Positions 10,025-20,262 of a stretch of DNA of 64,000 bases are shown here, one piece after another. Numbering within the stretch: position 1 is the stretch's first letter; each line of letters starts with the position of its first letter. Origin of the DNA: Cherax quadricarinatus (lineage: Eukaryota; Arthropoda; Malacostraca; Decapoda; Parastacidae). The stretch covers positions 124,001 through 188,000 of the forward strand of contig NW_027195400.1 in NCBI RefSeq assembly GCF_038502225.1, given 5' to 3'. The notes beneath the pieces are model-generated. The model ran no database searches, had not been told where the DNA came from, and saw only the letters and a program-made list of their open reading frames with translations. Both the position numbers and the translations under genes were made by a program.

Positions 10025-11950
10025 ATGGCAGCCCTAGTCCATGAACCTCCTACCCCCGGGCCCCTTCTTGATACCGCACCCCGTTCTGACCCCGCCTCAT
10101 CTTTGGACCACTCTTCAGACACTCCTCATGCCTCTGTACCTCTTGCCGGTGCTGTTTCCTCACCCGCTTCAGGTACTGAGGCCTCGACTGATTCCTTCGA
10201 TTTATCGGACCTTCGCTCTCCTCTGACTATGCTTCCGGCCTCTCCCTCTACGGTGCGGCAATTTTCAAATCGCCGACCCATTCCACGTCGGACCAACTCT
10301 GGTCCCACGCCTAAACGCCAACGACAATTACCTGCTGATGATACTTCTCCACCTTCTCGTTCTTCTCAGAAACGATCGACACGTCCTTCACTACCTTTCC
10401 ACGCTCAGTTTCAGACTGAACAATGGACTAAATTCTTCACTTTACGACCGACTTCCTCTACTGCCTATCTTTCTGACCACAGTATTGGCAAGGCACTCCT
10501 ACGCCATGTTGGTAAAGATATTTCTTTTCATGCTCTTAAGAGCGGTACATGCTTCATCACTGTACAGAATGCTACCCAGGCTCATGAGCTCTCTCGTCTT
10601 TCCCATATCGATACTGTTCCTGTCACTCTTGAAAAACATCATTCCCTCAATTCTTGTAGTGGTACCGTCATTCTGCCCCATACCATAGTTCAACAAAATT
10701 TCCAGACATGTGGCACTGACATTCTTGAACAGCTGGAACTCCAAGATCTCCCAATCCTCAAGGTAGACACTTACGTTCTTCCTGCCCACGGGCGGAGACG
10801 ATGCCCTAGCAATGTGGCTCGTTTAACTTTTGACAGCCGAGAACTCCCATCTTCAGTTTATATAGCAGGACATCGGTTACAAGTCCGAAAGGTGACCCCT
10901 ACACCGCAACAGTGTAGAAATTGCTGGCGATTTGGCCATCCAGCGAAATATTGCAGATCTATCGCCGAATGCCCAGTCTGTGGTGCCGATGACCATTCTC
11001 ATACGTCTTGCAATCGATCTCCCTCTTGCCTTAACTGTCATGAGGCTCACCCTTCGTACTCTCGCCGTTGTCAAGTCTATTTAAATGAGCGGGAAATCCG
11101 TTACCTCAAAGAGACAGAAGGTCTCCCTTATGCCATGGCAGTTTCTCATCTCCGCCTCCAAGGGAGACTCCCACGTGTTTCTTATTCCCGTGTTTCAAAA
11201 CGTCCCCCCACTTCTGGTATCCCATCTTCTACACCCACCTCTGTGGTTACCTCTCCCATAGTCACTCCTGTATCTAATCCTTTTGCTGTCCTCGGCTCAG
11301 ACGTCCCTACTTCAACGCCTCAGTCTGATCTCGCTTCTTCGTGTTCTCTCTCACAAGCCTCAGTAACAACGAGATCTCATATGACACCTCCTCCCAATCG
11401 TCCCTCTACTTCTCAAAAGTCTAAAAAAGGTCCGTTAACACCTCCTACCCATCTTCCACCTCCTCATTTTACCCTCCCTGTCTCTGTCCCTGGTTCTCCC
11501 CCTCTCACTGGCTCTGTTACAAGTGTAGAGGTTCACCCTCCTCCTCGTACTGTACCTTCCTCCCCTGTTCCCTCCCAAGTTTCTTCCTCTTCTGCCACCT
11601 CCCAGGTTTCTGCCTCTTCTGTCCCCTTCCATGCTTCTCCAGTTCCCTCCACCCTTTCGCCCCCCCCTACCTTGGTACAGTCCAATACAGTTCCAATCTT
11701 TACTCATCCTCCCCCTACCATTTCCAATATTGTCTCCCATACGACATCTCTGAATTCCGAAACACTTGAAGCAATCTCTGAATATATTGCAGAGACCAAA
11801 CCATCAATGGACACTGATCCACCCTCTGTTCCTTCTCTCTCCTCTCCTCCATCTGCGCAACTCCTTTCTTCACAGCGCACCGTTCCTTCGCTGCTTGAAC
11901 GTTTTCCACTGCCTCCGCATGTGGACTTTTCTAACCCCTCTAGTCCGTAG
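10025..11950 (+). CDS. I-a ORF1 (gag-like, CCHC zinc knuckles)
   Basis: 641-residue nucleic-acid-binding protein of the LINE; by family knowledge ORF1 packages the element RNA. The start is the ATG at 10025 in the context AACCATGG. Residues 1-120 are rich in Pro, Ser and Thr with basic patches. A globular part follows, and then three cysteine clusters at about residues 297-345: CRNCWRFGHPAKYC and CPVCGADDHSHTSC fit C-x2-C-x4-H-x4-C, and CLNCHEAHPSYSRRC is a looser third. The C-terminal 260 residues are again Pro/Ser/Thr-rich. The stop at 11950 lies 44 bp before the ORF2 ATG, in another frame, so ORF2 translation probably needs reinitiation or a similar mechanism. Confidence 0.88.
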   Translation: MAALVHEPPTPGPLLDTAPRSDPASSLDHSSDTPHASVPLAGAVSSPASGTEASTDSFDLSDLRSPLTMLPASPSTVRQFSNRRPIPRRTNSGPTPKRQRQLPADDTSPPSRSSQKRSTRPSLPFHAQFQTEQWTKFFTLRPTSSTAYLSDHSIGKALLRHVGKDISFHALKSGTCFITVQNATQAHELSRLSHIDTVPVTLEKHHSLNSCSGTVILPHTIVQQNFQTCGTDILEQLELQDLPILKVDTYVLPAHGRRRCPSNVARLTFDSRELPSSVYIAGHRLQVRKVTPTPQQCRNCWRFGHPAKYCRSIAECPVCGADDHSHTSCNRSPSCLNCHEAHPSYSRRCQVYLNEREIRYLKETEGLPYAMAVSHLRLQGRLPRVSYSRVSKRPPTSGIPSSTPTSVVTSPIVTPVSNPFAVLGSDVPTSTPQSDLASSCSLSQASVTTRSHMTPPPNRPSTSQKSKKGPLTPPTHLPPPHFTLPVSVPGSPPLTGSVTSVEVHPPPRTVPSSPVPSQVSSSSATSQVSASSVPFHASPVPSTLSPPPTLVQSNTVPIFTHPPPTISNIVSHTTSLNSETLEAISEYIAETKPSMDTDPPSVPSLSSPPSAQLLSSQRTVPSLLERFPLPPHVDFSNPSSP

Positions 11951-11994
11951 GAACCCTTACCTGCGGATTTCAAGTATCTTTATCATTGCCAATC

Positions 11995-14900
11995 ATGGCC
12001 TATTTACAGTGGAATATAGGCGGCCTCAGGGGTAATCGGAGTGAGCTTCAGATGTTACTCTCCCAGTTTGCCCCTGTTGGTGTTTGCTTACAGGAACCAA
12101 AATTACACTCTGCTGTTATCTCTCCCATCTCAGGCTATAATTTATTGTATTCTTCAGATCCTTTTCCTGATGGGACCTTTAATGAAAGTGCCCTTCCTCT
12201 ACGCACTGATATTCCATACCATCAGCTATTTGTTCATACTTCGCTGCATTACACAGCAGCCCGTATCCACTTGCATAGGTGGTATATGCTCTGTTCTTTA
12301 TATCTCTCTCCTTCTCGGGCATTATCTATTCCGGATATTGCCTTTCTTGTTTCATCATTACCGCCACCGATTCTGTTACTTGGTGATTTTAATGCCCACC
12401 ATTTCCTCTGGGGGGGGGGGTCTCACTGTGATTCCCGTGGAATTCAGTTAGAGGCTTTTCTTGCCACCCACCCCCTCCATGTTTTAAATACAGGTACGCA
12501 CACCCATTTTGATCCTCGGACTCATACTCTCTCTTGCATCGATCTCTCAGTCTGCTCTTCCTCCACCGCATTAGACTTCACTTGGTCTGTTCTCCCGGAC
12601 TTACATGACAGCGATCATTTCCCAATCATTCTTACTTCCCCTTCATATTCACCACCTCTTCGCATCCCACGCTGGCAATTTGATCGGGCAAATTGGAACC
12701 TTTACTCACACCTAACTGTTTTTAGAGAGGTTCCTTCTTCGTCCTCCATCGATGAGCTTTTACACCTCTTCTCGTCCTCCGTTTTAACCGCAGCTTCTCA
12801 TTCTATACCCCAACCTTCGGGCAGGCATTCTCAGAAATGCGTGCCTTGGTGGTCTCCTGCTTGTGCTCGAGCAGTACGTTTGAAACGCACTGCATGGGGC
12901 AGGTACCGGTACAATAGAACCACAGAGAGACTCCTTGATTTTAAACAGAAGCGTGCAATCGCTCACCGTGTCATCCGTGACGCTAAACGCACTTGCTGGC
13001 GAGATTATGTCTCCACCATCACCTCTGCTTCCTCTATGAGTGCAGTCTGGAAAAAAGTACGAAAACTGAGTGGTAAATATTCTCCTGACCCGGCTCCTGT
13101 TCTGCGGGTTGCCGGTGTTGATATAGCAAACCCACTAGATGTTGCCAATGAAATTGGCAATCATCTGGTCCGTATTTCTCAGGGACTCCATCTAAGCCCC
13201 TCATTTCTTTCCTCAAAGTCTGCCAGAGAGTTAGCACCCTTGGACTTTTCTTCTCTCAGAGAAGAACAGTATAATGTGCCTTTTACGCTTCAAGAACTGG
13301 AGGCAACACTCTCAGCTTGCCGATCATCGGCAGCTGGGCCCGACGACATTCATATTCGTATGCTACAACATTTACATCAGTCAGCCCTTGCAGTCCTATT
13401 ACGCCTTTACAATCTTATTTGGTCACAAGGAGTTCTTCCACAGCTGTGGAAATCCGCCATTGTTCTCCCTTTCCGCAAACCAGGCACTACGGGACATGAA
13501 ACCTCCCACTATCGTCCCATTGCTCTTACCAGTGCAGTTTGCAAAGTAATGGAACGCCTAGTAAATAGACATTTAGTGTGGTATTTAGAGACACACAACA
13601 GTCTCTCCACTCGTCAATATGGCTTTCGTAAGGGACGTTCTACCATAGACCCCTTACTACGCTTGGATACGTATGTTCGTAATGCCTTTGCGAATAACCA
13701 CTCAGTTATTGCCATATTTTTTGACCTTGAGAAGGCATATGACACAACTTGGAGGTATAATATTTTAGCCCAAGCCCACTCCTTAGGCCTTCGAGGCAAT
13801 CTACCATCCTTCCTTAAGAACTTTTTAACTGACAGGCATTTCCGTGTTCGGGTTAATAATGTGCTCTCCCCGGACTTTATCCAAGCTGAAGGTGTCCCCC
13901 AGGGATGTGTTCTGAGCACAACACTTTTTCTCCTTGCTATTAATGATTTGGCCTCTAGTCTTCCATCAAATATTTGGTCATCACTCTATGTTGATGACTT
14001 CGCTATTGCCTGTGCAGGCGCTGACTGTCACCTCATTACAGTTTCTCTCCAACATGCAGTCGACCGTGTTTCCAATTGGGCCACCACACGTGGGTTTAAA
14101 TTTTCCAGCACTAAAACCCACCAAATTACTTTCACTAGACGCTCTGTCATCTCCAATCATCCTTTGTACCTCTATGGCTCCCGTATCCCTGAACGTGATA
14201 CAGTCAAGTTTCTGGGCCTCCTCTTTGACCGTAGGTTATCCTGGAAACCTCACATTACCTCTCTGAAGGCAACTTGTCACAGCCGGCTGAACCTTCTTAA
14301 AACCCTTGCTCATCTTTCATGGGGAGCTGATCGTCGAACCCTCCTCCGCCTACATTCCACCCTTATTTTATCGAAACTTGATTATGGTGACCAGATCTAT
14401 TCAGCGGCATCTCCTGCTACTCTCTCTAGCCTTAACCCCATTCATCACCAAGGATTACGTTTATGCCTTGGTGCTTTTCGCTCTTCCCCTGTCGAGAGCC
14501 TCTATACAGAAGCGAACGTTCCATCCTTATCCGATCGCCGTGATGCCCATTGCCTGCGCTACTATGTACGCTCTCATGATCTCCGCAATCCTTCCATTTA
14601 TAGAATGGTCACTGATATTAGTAGACATTCTTTATTTGTTCGCCGCCCCTGTTTACTCCGTCCCTTCTCTCTTCGCCTTCATTCGCTCTTGTCTTCTCTT
14701 CAACTACCACCTTTCTATGTACATGTAGCATCTCACTTTTCCCTACCCCCCTGGGAAGTTCCAGCTGTTCGAGTCTGTTCTTTCTCCCTCCCTTGCTCGA
14801 AAGCCCAACTGTCTACGGTCGCTTCCCGCTCTCTTTTTCTTGACCACTTTCACTCTCATTCTAATGCCATTGCCGTGTACACAGATGGCTCTAAGTCTTC

Positions 14901-15699
14901 TGACGGCGTAGGATTCGCAGCAGTGTTTCCGGACAGCGTCGTACAAGGGCATTTACTATCTTCGGCTAGTATTTTTATTGCTGAATTGTATGCCATCCTT
15001 ACAGCACTTATCCGTATTGCATCTATGCCTGTGTCATCATTTGTGGTTGTCTCAGACTCCCTTAGTGCTTTACAGGCTATACAAAAATTTGATACACCTC
15101 ACCCCTTAGTCCTCCGTATCCAACTTTGGCTACGCCGCATCTTTACCAAGCATAAAGATATTGTTTTTTGTTGGGTCCCTGGTCATGTTGACGTACAGGG
15201 CAATGAACAGGCAGACACTGCTGCGCGGTCAGCAGTACATGACCTACCAGTTTCTTATAGAGGTATTCCATTTATGGACTATTTTGCTGCAATATCTTCC
15301 CACCTTCACACCCGTTGGCAACAACGTTGGTCTACTATGCTCGGCAACAAACTTCAATCCATTAAACCGAGTATAGGTTACTGGCCGTCTTCTTATCACC
15401 AGTGTCGAGGTTGGGAGACTACTCTCTCCCGTCTTCGCATTGGCCATACTCGTCTTACTCATGGATATCTCATGGAGAGGCGTCCTGCTCCTCTCTGTGA
15501 GAATTGCCAAGCTCCATTATCAGTCAGCCACATTCTGTTGGACTGCCCACTTTATCAACGAGCACGCAGAATTTACCTCTGTCGTCGTCTTCGCTCCGCT
15601 ACTCTCTCTTTACCTTCCCTTCTCGCTGATGGACCCACCTTTCATCCGGACTCTCTCATTGACTTTTTGACAACAACTGACTTACTTCACAAATTCTGA
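11995..15699 (+). CDS. I-a ORF2: endonuclease, RT, RNase H
   Basis: About 1,234-residue enzyme that nicks target DNA and copies the element RNA into it. The start is taken as the ATG at 11995 (MAYLQWNIGGLRGN), since the endonuclease fold begins at once. Endonuclease, about 1-220: CLQEPKL, LLGDFNAHHFLW, SDHFPII. RT, about 440-720: YGFRKGRSTIDPL, FFDLEKAYDTTW, GVPQGCVLSTTLF and YVDD near residue 665. RNase H, about 960-1095: YTDGSKSSDG, AELYAIL, SDSLSALQAI, WVPGHVDVQGNEQADTAA. A C-terminal CENCQAPLSVSHILLDC cluster is typical of this group. The frame is uninterrupted across an 11-G run near 12410, so the copy could be functional, although its own 3' tail is displaced. Confidence 0.9.
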   Translation: MAYLQWNIGGLRGNRSELQMLLSQFAPVGVCLQEPKLHSAVISPISGYNLLYSSDPFPDGTFNESALPLRTDIPYHQLFVHTSLHYTAARIHLHRWYMLCSLYLSPSRALSIPDIAFLVSSLPPPILLLGDFNAHHFLWGGGSHCDSRGIQLEAFLATHPLHVLNTGTHTHFDPRTHTLSCIDLSVCSSSTALDFTWSVLPDLHDSDHFPIILTSPSYSPPLRIPRWQFDRANWNLYSHLTVFREVPSSSSIDELLHLFSSSVLTAASHSIPQPSGRHSQKCVPWWSPACARAVRLKRTAWGRYRYNRTTERLLDFKQKRAIAHRVIRDAKRTCWRDYVSTITSASSMSAVWKKVRKLSGKYSPDPAPVLRVAGVDIANPLDVANEIGNHLVRISQGLHLSPSFLSSKSARELAPLDFSSLREEQYNVPFTLQELEATLSACRSSAAGPDDIHIRMLQHLHQSALAVLLRLYNLIWSQGVLPQLWKSAIVLPFRKPGTTGHETSHYRPIALTSAVCKVMERLVNRHLVWYLETHNSLSTRQYGFRKGRSTIDPLLRLDTYVRNAFANNHSVIAIFFDLEKAYDTTWRYNILAQAHSLGLRGNLPSFLKNFLTDRHFRVRVNNVLSPDFIQAEGVPQGCVLSTTLFLLAINDLASSLPSNIWSSLYVDDFAIACAGADCHLITVSLQHAVDRVSNWATTRGFKFSSTKTHQITFTRRSVISNHPLYLYGSRIPERDTVKFLGLLFDRRLSWKPHITSLKATCHSRLNLLKTLAHLSWGADRRTLLRLHSTLILSKLDYGDQIYSAASPATLSSLNPIHHQGLRLCLGAFRSSPVESLYTEANVPSLSDRRDAHCLRYYVRSHDLRNPSIYRMVTDISRHSLFVRRPCLLRPFSLRLHSLLSSLQLPPFYVHVASHFSLPPWEVPAVRVCSFSLPCSKAQLSTVASRSLFLDHFHSHSNAIAVYTDGSKSSDGVGFAAVFPDSVVQGHLLSSASIFIAELYAILTALIRIASMPVSSFVVVSDSLSALQAIQKFDTPHPLVLRIQLWLRRIFTKHKDIVFCWVPGHVDVQGNEQADTAARSAVHDLPVSYRGIPFMDYFAAISSHLHTRWQQRWSTMLGNKLQSIKPSIGYWPSSYHQCRGWETTLSRLRIGHTRLTHGYLMERRPAPLCENCQAPLSVSHILLDCPLYQRARRIYLCRRLRSATLSLPSLLADGPTFHPDSLIDFLTTTDLLHKF

Positions 15700-15862
15700 T
15701 ACCTTCAGCCCTTTCTACTTCAATCTCTTGCTACCCTCTACCCCCGTACTATCCCCTGCCCCGCTGTTTTCTGTAACCTGCTGATCATCCCTCCTCCCTT
15801 CTGCCATCCAATACCCTCGCTTCCTTCCCTACCCTGCAGCGCTGTATAGCCTTTGTGGCTTT

Positions 15863-16324
15863 CCCTGGTTCTCCCCCTCTCACTGGCTCTGTTACAAGTG
15901 TAGAGGTTCACCCTCCTCCTCGTACTGTACCTTCTTTCCCTGTTCCCTCCCAGGTTTCTTCCTCTTCTGCCACCTCCCAGGTTTCTGCCTCTTCTATCCC
16001 CTTCCATGCTTCTCCAGTTCCCTCCACCCTTTCGCCCCCACTACCTTGGTACAGTCCAATACAGTTCCAATCTTTACTCATCCTCCCCCTACCATTCCCA
16101 ATATTGTCTCCCATACGACGTCTCTGAATTCCGAAACACTTTAAGCAATCTCTGAATATATTGCAGAGACCAAACCATCAATGGACACTGATCCAACCTC
16201 TGTTCCTTCTCTCTCCTCTCCTCCATCTGGGCAACTCCTTTCTTCACAGCGCACCGTTCCTTCGCTGCTTGAACGTTTTCCACTGCCTCCGCATGTGGAC
16301 TTTTCTAACCCCTCTAGTCCGTAG
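15863..16324 (+). pseudogene. I-a ORF1 C-terminal fragment, second unit
   Basis: Corresponds to the Pro/Ser/Thr-rich C-terminal quarter of ORF1 (TVPSFPVPSQ, then SSSATSQVSASSIPF). It lacks the N-terminus and zinc knuckles. A length change in the CCCC run near 16035 shifts the frame, and GAA to TAA at about 16143 adds a stop. Confidence 0.8.
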
Positions 16325-16368
16325 GAACCCTTACCTGCAGATTTCAAGTATCTTTATCATTGCCAATC

Positions 16369-19300
16369 ATGGCCTATTTACAGTGGAATATAGGCGGCCT
16401 CAGGGGTAATCGGAGTGAGCTTCAGATGTTACTCTCCCAGTTTGCCCCTGTTGGTGTTTGCTTACAGGAACCAAAATTACACTCTGCTGTTATCTCTCCC
16501 ATCTCAGGCTATAATTTACTGTATTCTTCAGATCCTTTTCCTGATGGGACCTTTAATGAAAGTGCCCTTCCTCTACGCACTGATATTCCATACCATCAGC
16601 TATTTGTTCATACTTCGCTGCATTACACAGCAGCCCGTATCCACTTGCATAGGTGGTATATGCTCTGTTCTTTATATCTCTCTCCTTCTCGGGCATTATC
16701 TATTCCGGATATTGCCTTTCTTGTTTCATCATTACCGCCACCGATTCTGTTACTTGGTGATTTTAATGCCCACCATTTCCTCTGGGGGGGGGTCTCACTC
16801 TGATTCCCGTGGAATTCAGTTAGAGGCTTTTCTTGCCACCCACCCCCTCCATGTTTTAAATACAGGTACGTACACCCATTTTGATCCTCGGACTCATACT
16901 CTCTCTTGCATCGATCTCTCAGTCTGCTCTTCCTCCACCGCATTAGACTTCACTTGGTCTGTTCTCCCGGACTTACATGACAGCGATCATTTCCCAATCA
17001 TTCTTACTTCCCCTTCATATTCACCACCTCTTCGCATCCCACGCTGGCAATTTGATCGGGCAAATTGGAACCTTTACTCACACCTAACTGATTTTAGAGA
17101 GGTTCCTTCTTCGTCCTCCATCGATGAGCTTTTACACCTCTTCTCGTCCTCCGTTTTAACTGCAGCTTCTCATTCTATACCCCAAACTTCGGGCAGGCAT
17201 TCTCAGAAATGCGTGCCTTGGTGGTCTCCTGCTTGTGCTCGAGCAGTACGTTTGAAACGCACTGCATGAGGCAGGTACTGGTACAATAGACCCACAGAGA
17301 GACTCCTTGATTTTAAACAGAAGCGTGCAATCGCTCACCGTGTCATCCGTGACGCTAAACGCACTTGCTGGCGAGATTATGTCTCCACCATCACCTCTGC
17401 TTCCTCTATGAGTGCAGTCTGGAAAAAAGTACGAAAACTGAGTGGTAAATATTCTCCTGACCCGGCTCCTGTTCTGCGGGTTGCCAGTGTTGATATAGCA
17501 AACCCACTAGATGTTGCCAATGAAATTGGCAATCATCTGGTCCGTATTTCTCAGGGACTCCATCTAAGCCCCTCATTTCTTTCCTCAAAGTCTGCCAGAG
17601 AGTTAGCACCCTTGGACTTTTCTTCTCTCAGAGAAGAACAGTATAATGTGCCTTTTACGCTTCAAGAACTGGAGGCAACACTCTCAGCTTGCCGATCATC
17701 GGCAGCTGGGCCCGACGACATTCATATTCGTATGCTACAACATTTACATCAGTCAGCCCTTGCAGTCCTATTACGCCTTTACAATCTTATTTGGTCACAA
17801 GGAGTTCTTCCACAGCTGTGGAAATCCGCCATTGTTCTCCCTTTCCGCAAACCAGGCACTACGGGACATGAAACCTCCCACTATCGTCCCATTGCTCTTA
17901 CCAGTGCAGTTTGCAAAGTAATGGAACGCCTAGTAAATAGACATTTAGTGTGGTATTTAGAGACACATAAGAGTCTCTCCACTCGTCAATATGGCTTTCG
18001 TAAGGGACGTTCTACCATAGACCCCTTACTACGCTTGGATACGTATGTTCGTAATGCCTTTGCGAATAACCACTCAGTTATTGCCATACTTTTTGACCTT
18101 GAGAAGGCATATGACACAACTTGGAGGTATAATATTTTAGCCCAAGCCCACTCCTTAGGCCTTCAAGGCAATCTACCATCCTTCCTTAAGAACTTTTTAA
18201 CTGACAGGCATTTCCGTGTTCGGGTTAATAATGTGCTCTCCCCGGACTTTATCCAAGCTGAAGGTGTCCCCCAGGGATGTGTTCTGAGCACAACACTTTT
18301 TCTCCTTGCTATTAATGATTTGGCCTCTAGTCTTCCATCAAATATTTGGTCATCACTCTATGTTGATGACTTCGCTATTGCCTGTGCAGGCGCTGACTGT
18401 CACCTCATTACAGTTTCTCTCCAACATGCAGTCGACCGTGTTTCCAATTGGGCCACCACACGTGGGTTTAAATTTTCCAGCACTAAAACCCACCAAATTA
18501 CTTTCACTAGACGCTCTGTCATCTCCAATCATCCTTTGTACCTCTATGGCTCCTGTATCCCTGAACGTGATAGTCAAGTTTCTGGGCCTCCTCTTTGACC
18601 ATAGGTTATCCTGGAAACCTCACATTACCTCTCTGAAGGCAACTTGTCACAGCCGGCTGAACCTTCTTAAAACCCTTGCTCATCTTTCATGGGGAGCTGA
18701 TCGTCGAACCCTCCTCCGCCTACATTCCACCCTTATTTTATCGAAACTTGATTATGGTGACCAGATCTATTCAGCGGCATCTCCTGCTACTCTCTCTAGC
18801 CTTAACCCCATTCATCACCAAGGATTACGTTTATACCTTGGTGCTTTTCGCTCTTCCCCTGTCGAGAGCCTCTATACAGAAGCGAACGTTCCATCCTTAT
18901 CCGATCGCCGTGATGCCCATTGCCTGCGCTACTATGTACGCTCTCATGATCTCCGCAATCCTTCCATTTATAGAATGGTCACTGATATTACTAGACATTC
19001 TTTATTTGTTCGCCGCCCCTGTTTACTCCATCCCTTCTCTCTTTGCTTTCATTCGCTCTTGTCTTCTCTTCAACTACCACCTTTCTATGTACATGTAGCA
19101 TCTCACTTTTTCCTACCCCCCTGGGAAGTTCCAGCTGTTCGAGTCTGTTCTTTCTCCCTCCCTTGCTCGAAAGCCCAACTGTCTACGGTCGCTTCCCGCT
19201 CTCTTTTTCTTGACCACTTTCACTCTCATTCTAATGCCATTGCCGTGTACACAGATGGCTCTAAGTCTTCTGACGGCGTAGGATTCGCAGCAGTGTTTCC

Positions 19301-20069
19301 GGACAGCGTCGTACAAGGGCATTTACTATCTTCGGCTAGTATTTTTATTGCTGAATTGTATGCCATCCTTACAGCACTTATCCATATTGCATCTATGCCT
19401 GTGTCATCATTTGTGGTTGTCTCAGACTCCCTTAGTGCTTTACAGGCTATACAAAAATTTGATACACCTCACCCCTTAGTCCTCCGTATCCAACTTTGGC
19501 TACGCCGCATCTTTACCAAGCATAAAGATATTGTTTTTTGTTGGGTCCCTGGTCATGTTGACGTACAGGGCAATGAACAGGCAGACACTGCTGCGCGGTC
19601 AGCAGTACATGACCTACCAGTTTCCTATAGAGGTATTCCATTTATGGACTATTTTGCTGCAATATCTTCCCACCTTCACACCCGTTGGCAACAACGTTGG
19701 TCTACTATGCTCGGCAACAAACTTCAATCCATTAAACCGAGTATAGGTTACTGGCCGTCTTCTTATCACCAGTGTCGAGGTTGGGAGACTACTCTCTCCC
19801 GTCTTCGCATTGGCCATACTCGTCTTACTCATGGATATCTCATGGAGAGGCGTCCTGCTCCTCTCTGTGAGAATTGCCAAGCTCCATTATCAGTCAGCCA
19901 CATTCTGTTGGACTGCCCACTTTATCAACGAGCACGCAGAATTTACCTCTGTCGTCGTCTTCGCTCCGCTACTCTCTCTTTACCTTCCCTTCTCACTGAT
20001 GGACCCACCTTTCATCCGGACTCTCTCATTGACTTTTTGACAACAACTGACTTACTTCACAAATTCTGA
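16369..20069 (+). pseudogene. I-a ORF2, second unit, three disabling changes
   Basis: Same domains as the first unit, but broken. The G run near 16784-16792 has 9 Gs against 11, shifting the frame. TGG to TGA at about 17267-17269 ends the endonuclease-linker frame. Two bases are missing at about 18570 (GTGATAGTCAAG against GTGATACAGTCAAG), shifting the frame just after the YVDD region. The RNase H and C-terminal cysteine cluster are intact downstream to 20069. The two-base loss is shared with the separate I-a copy at 34557-37559. Confidence 0.88.
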
Positions 20070-20262
20070 TACCTTCAGCCCTTTCTACTTCAATCTCTTG
20101 CTACCCTCTACCCCCGTACTATCCCCTGCCCTGCTGTTTTTTGTAACCTGCTGATCATCCCTCCTCCCTTCTGCCATCCAATACTCTCGCTTCCTTCCCT
20201 ACCCTGCAGCGCTGTATAGCCTTTGTGGCTTAGCGCTTCTTTTTGATTATAATAATAATAAT

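Larger units (their letters stand above)
9299..15860 (+). mobile_element. I-like LINE (family I-a), near-intact first unit
   Basis: Two-ORF non-LTR retrotransposon. The 5' UTR runs from about 9299 (CCTCTTCAAGGGGGGCTCC, homologous to the head of the short elements) to 10024 and ends in a long T-rich tract. ORF1 (10025-11950) and ORF2 (11995-15699) are both open. The 3' UTR reaches GCTGTATAGCCTTTGTGGCT at 15860 and then switches abruptly to ORF1 sequence, so the terminal hairpin and TAA tail are supplied only by the second unit at 20212-20262. ORF1 plus EN-RT-RNase H and a TAA tail fit the I clade. I saw no target-site duplication between the outer flanks. Confidence 0.88.
15861..20262 (+). mobile_element. 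I-a LINE, second (tandem) unit
   Basis: Head-to-tail repeat of 11487-15860, offset by about 4,374 bp and nearly identical. It starts inside ORF1 (CCCTGGTTCTCCCC), with no spacer after the truncated 3' UTR of the first unit. It ends with the full I-a tail, AGCGCTGTATAGCC and GGCTTAGCGCTTC, then TAA repeats. The junction shares at most one or two bases, so it looks like recombination or end-joining and not a fresh insertion. The duplication might also be an assembly artefact, though differences between the units argue against a simple one. Confidence 0.85.
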
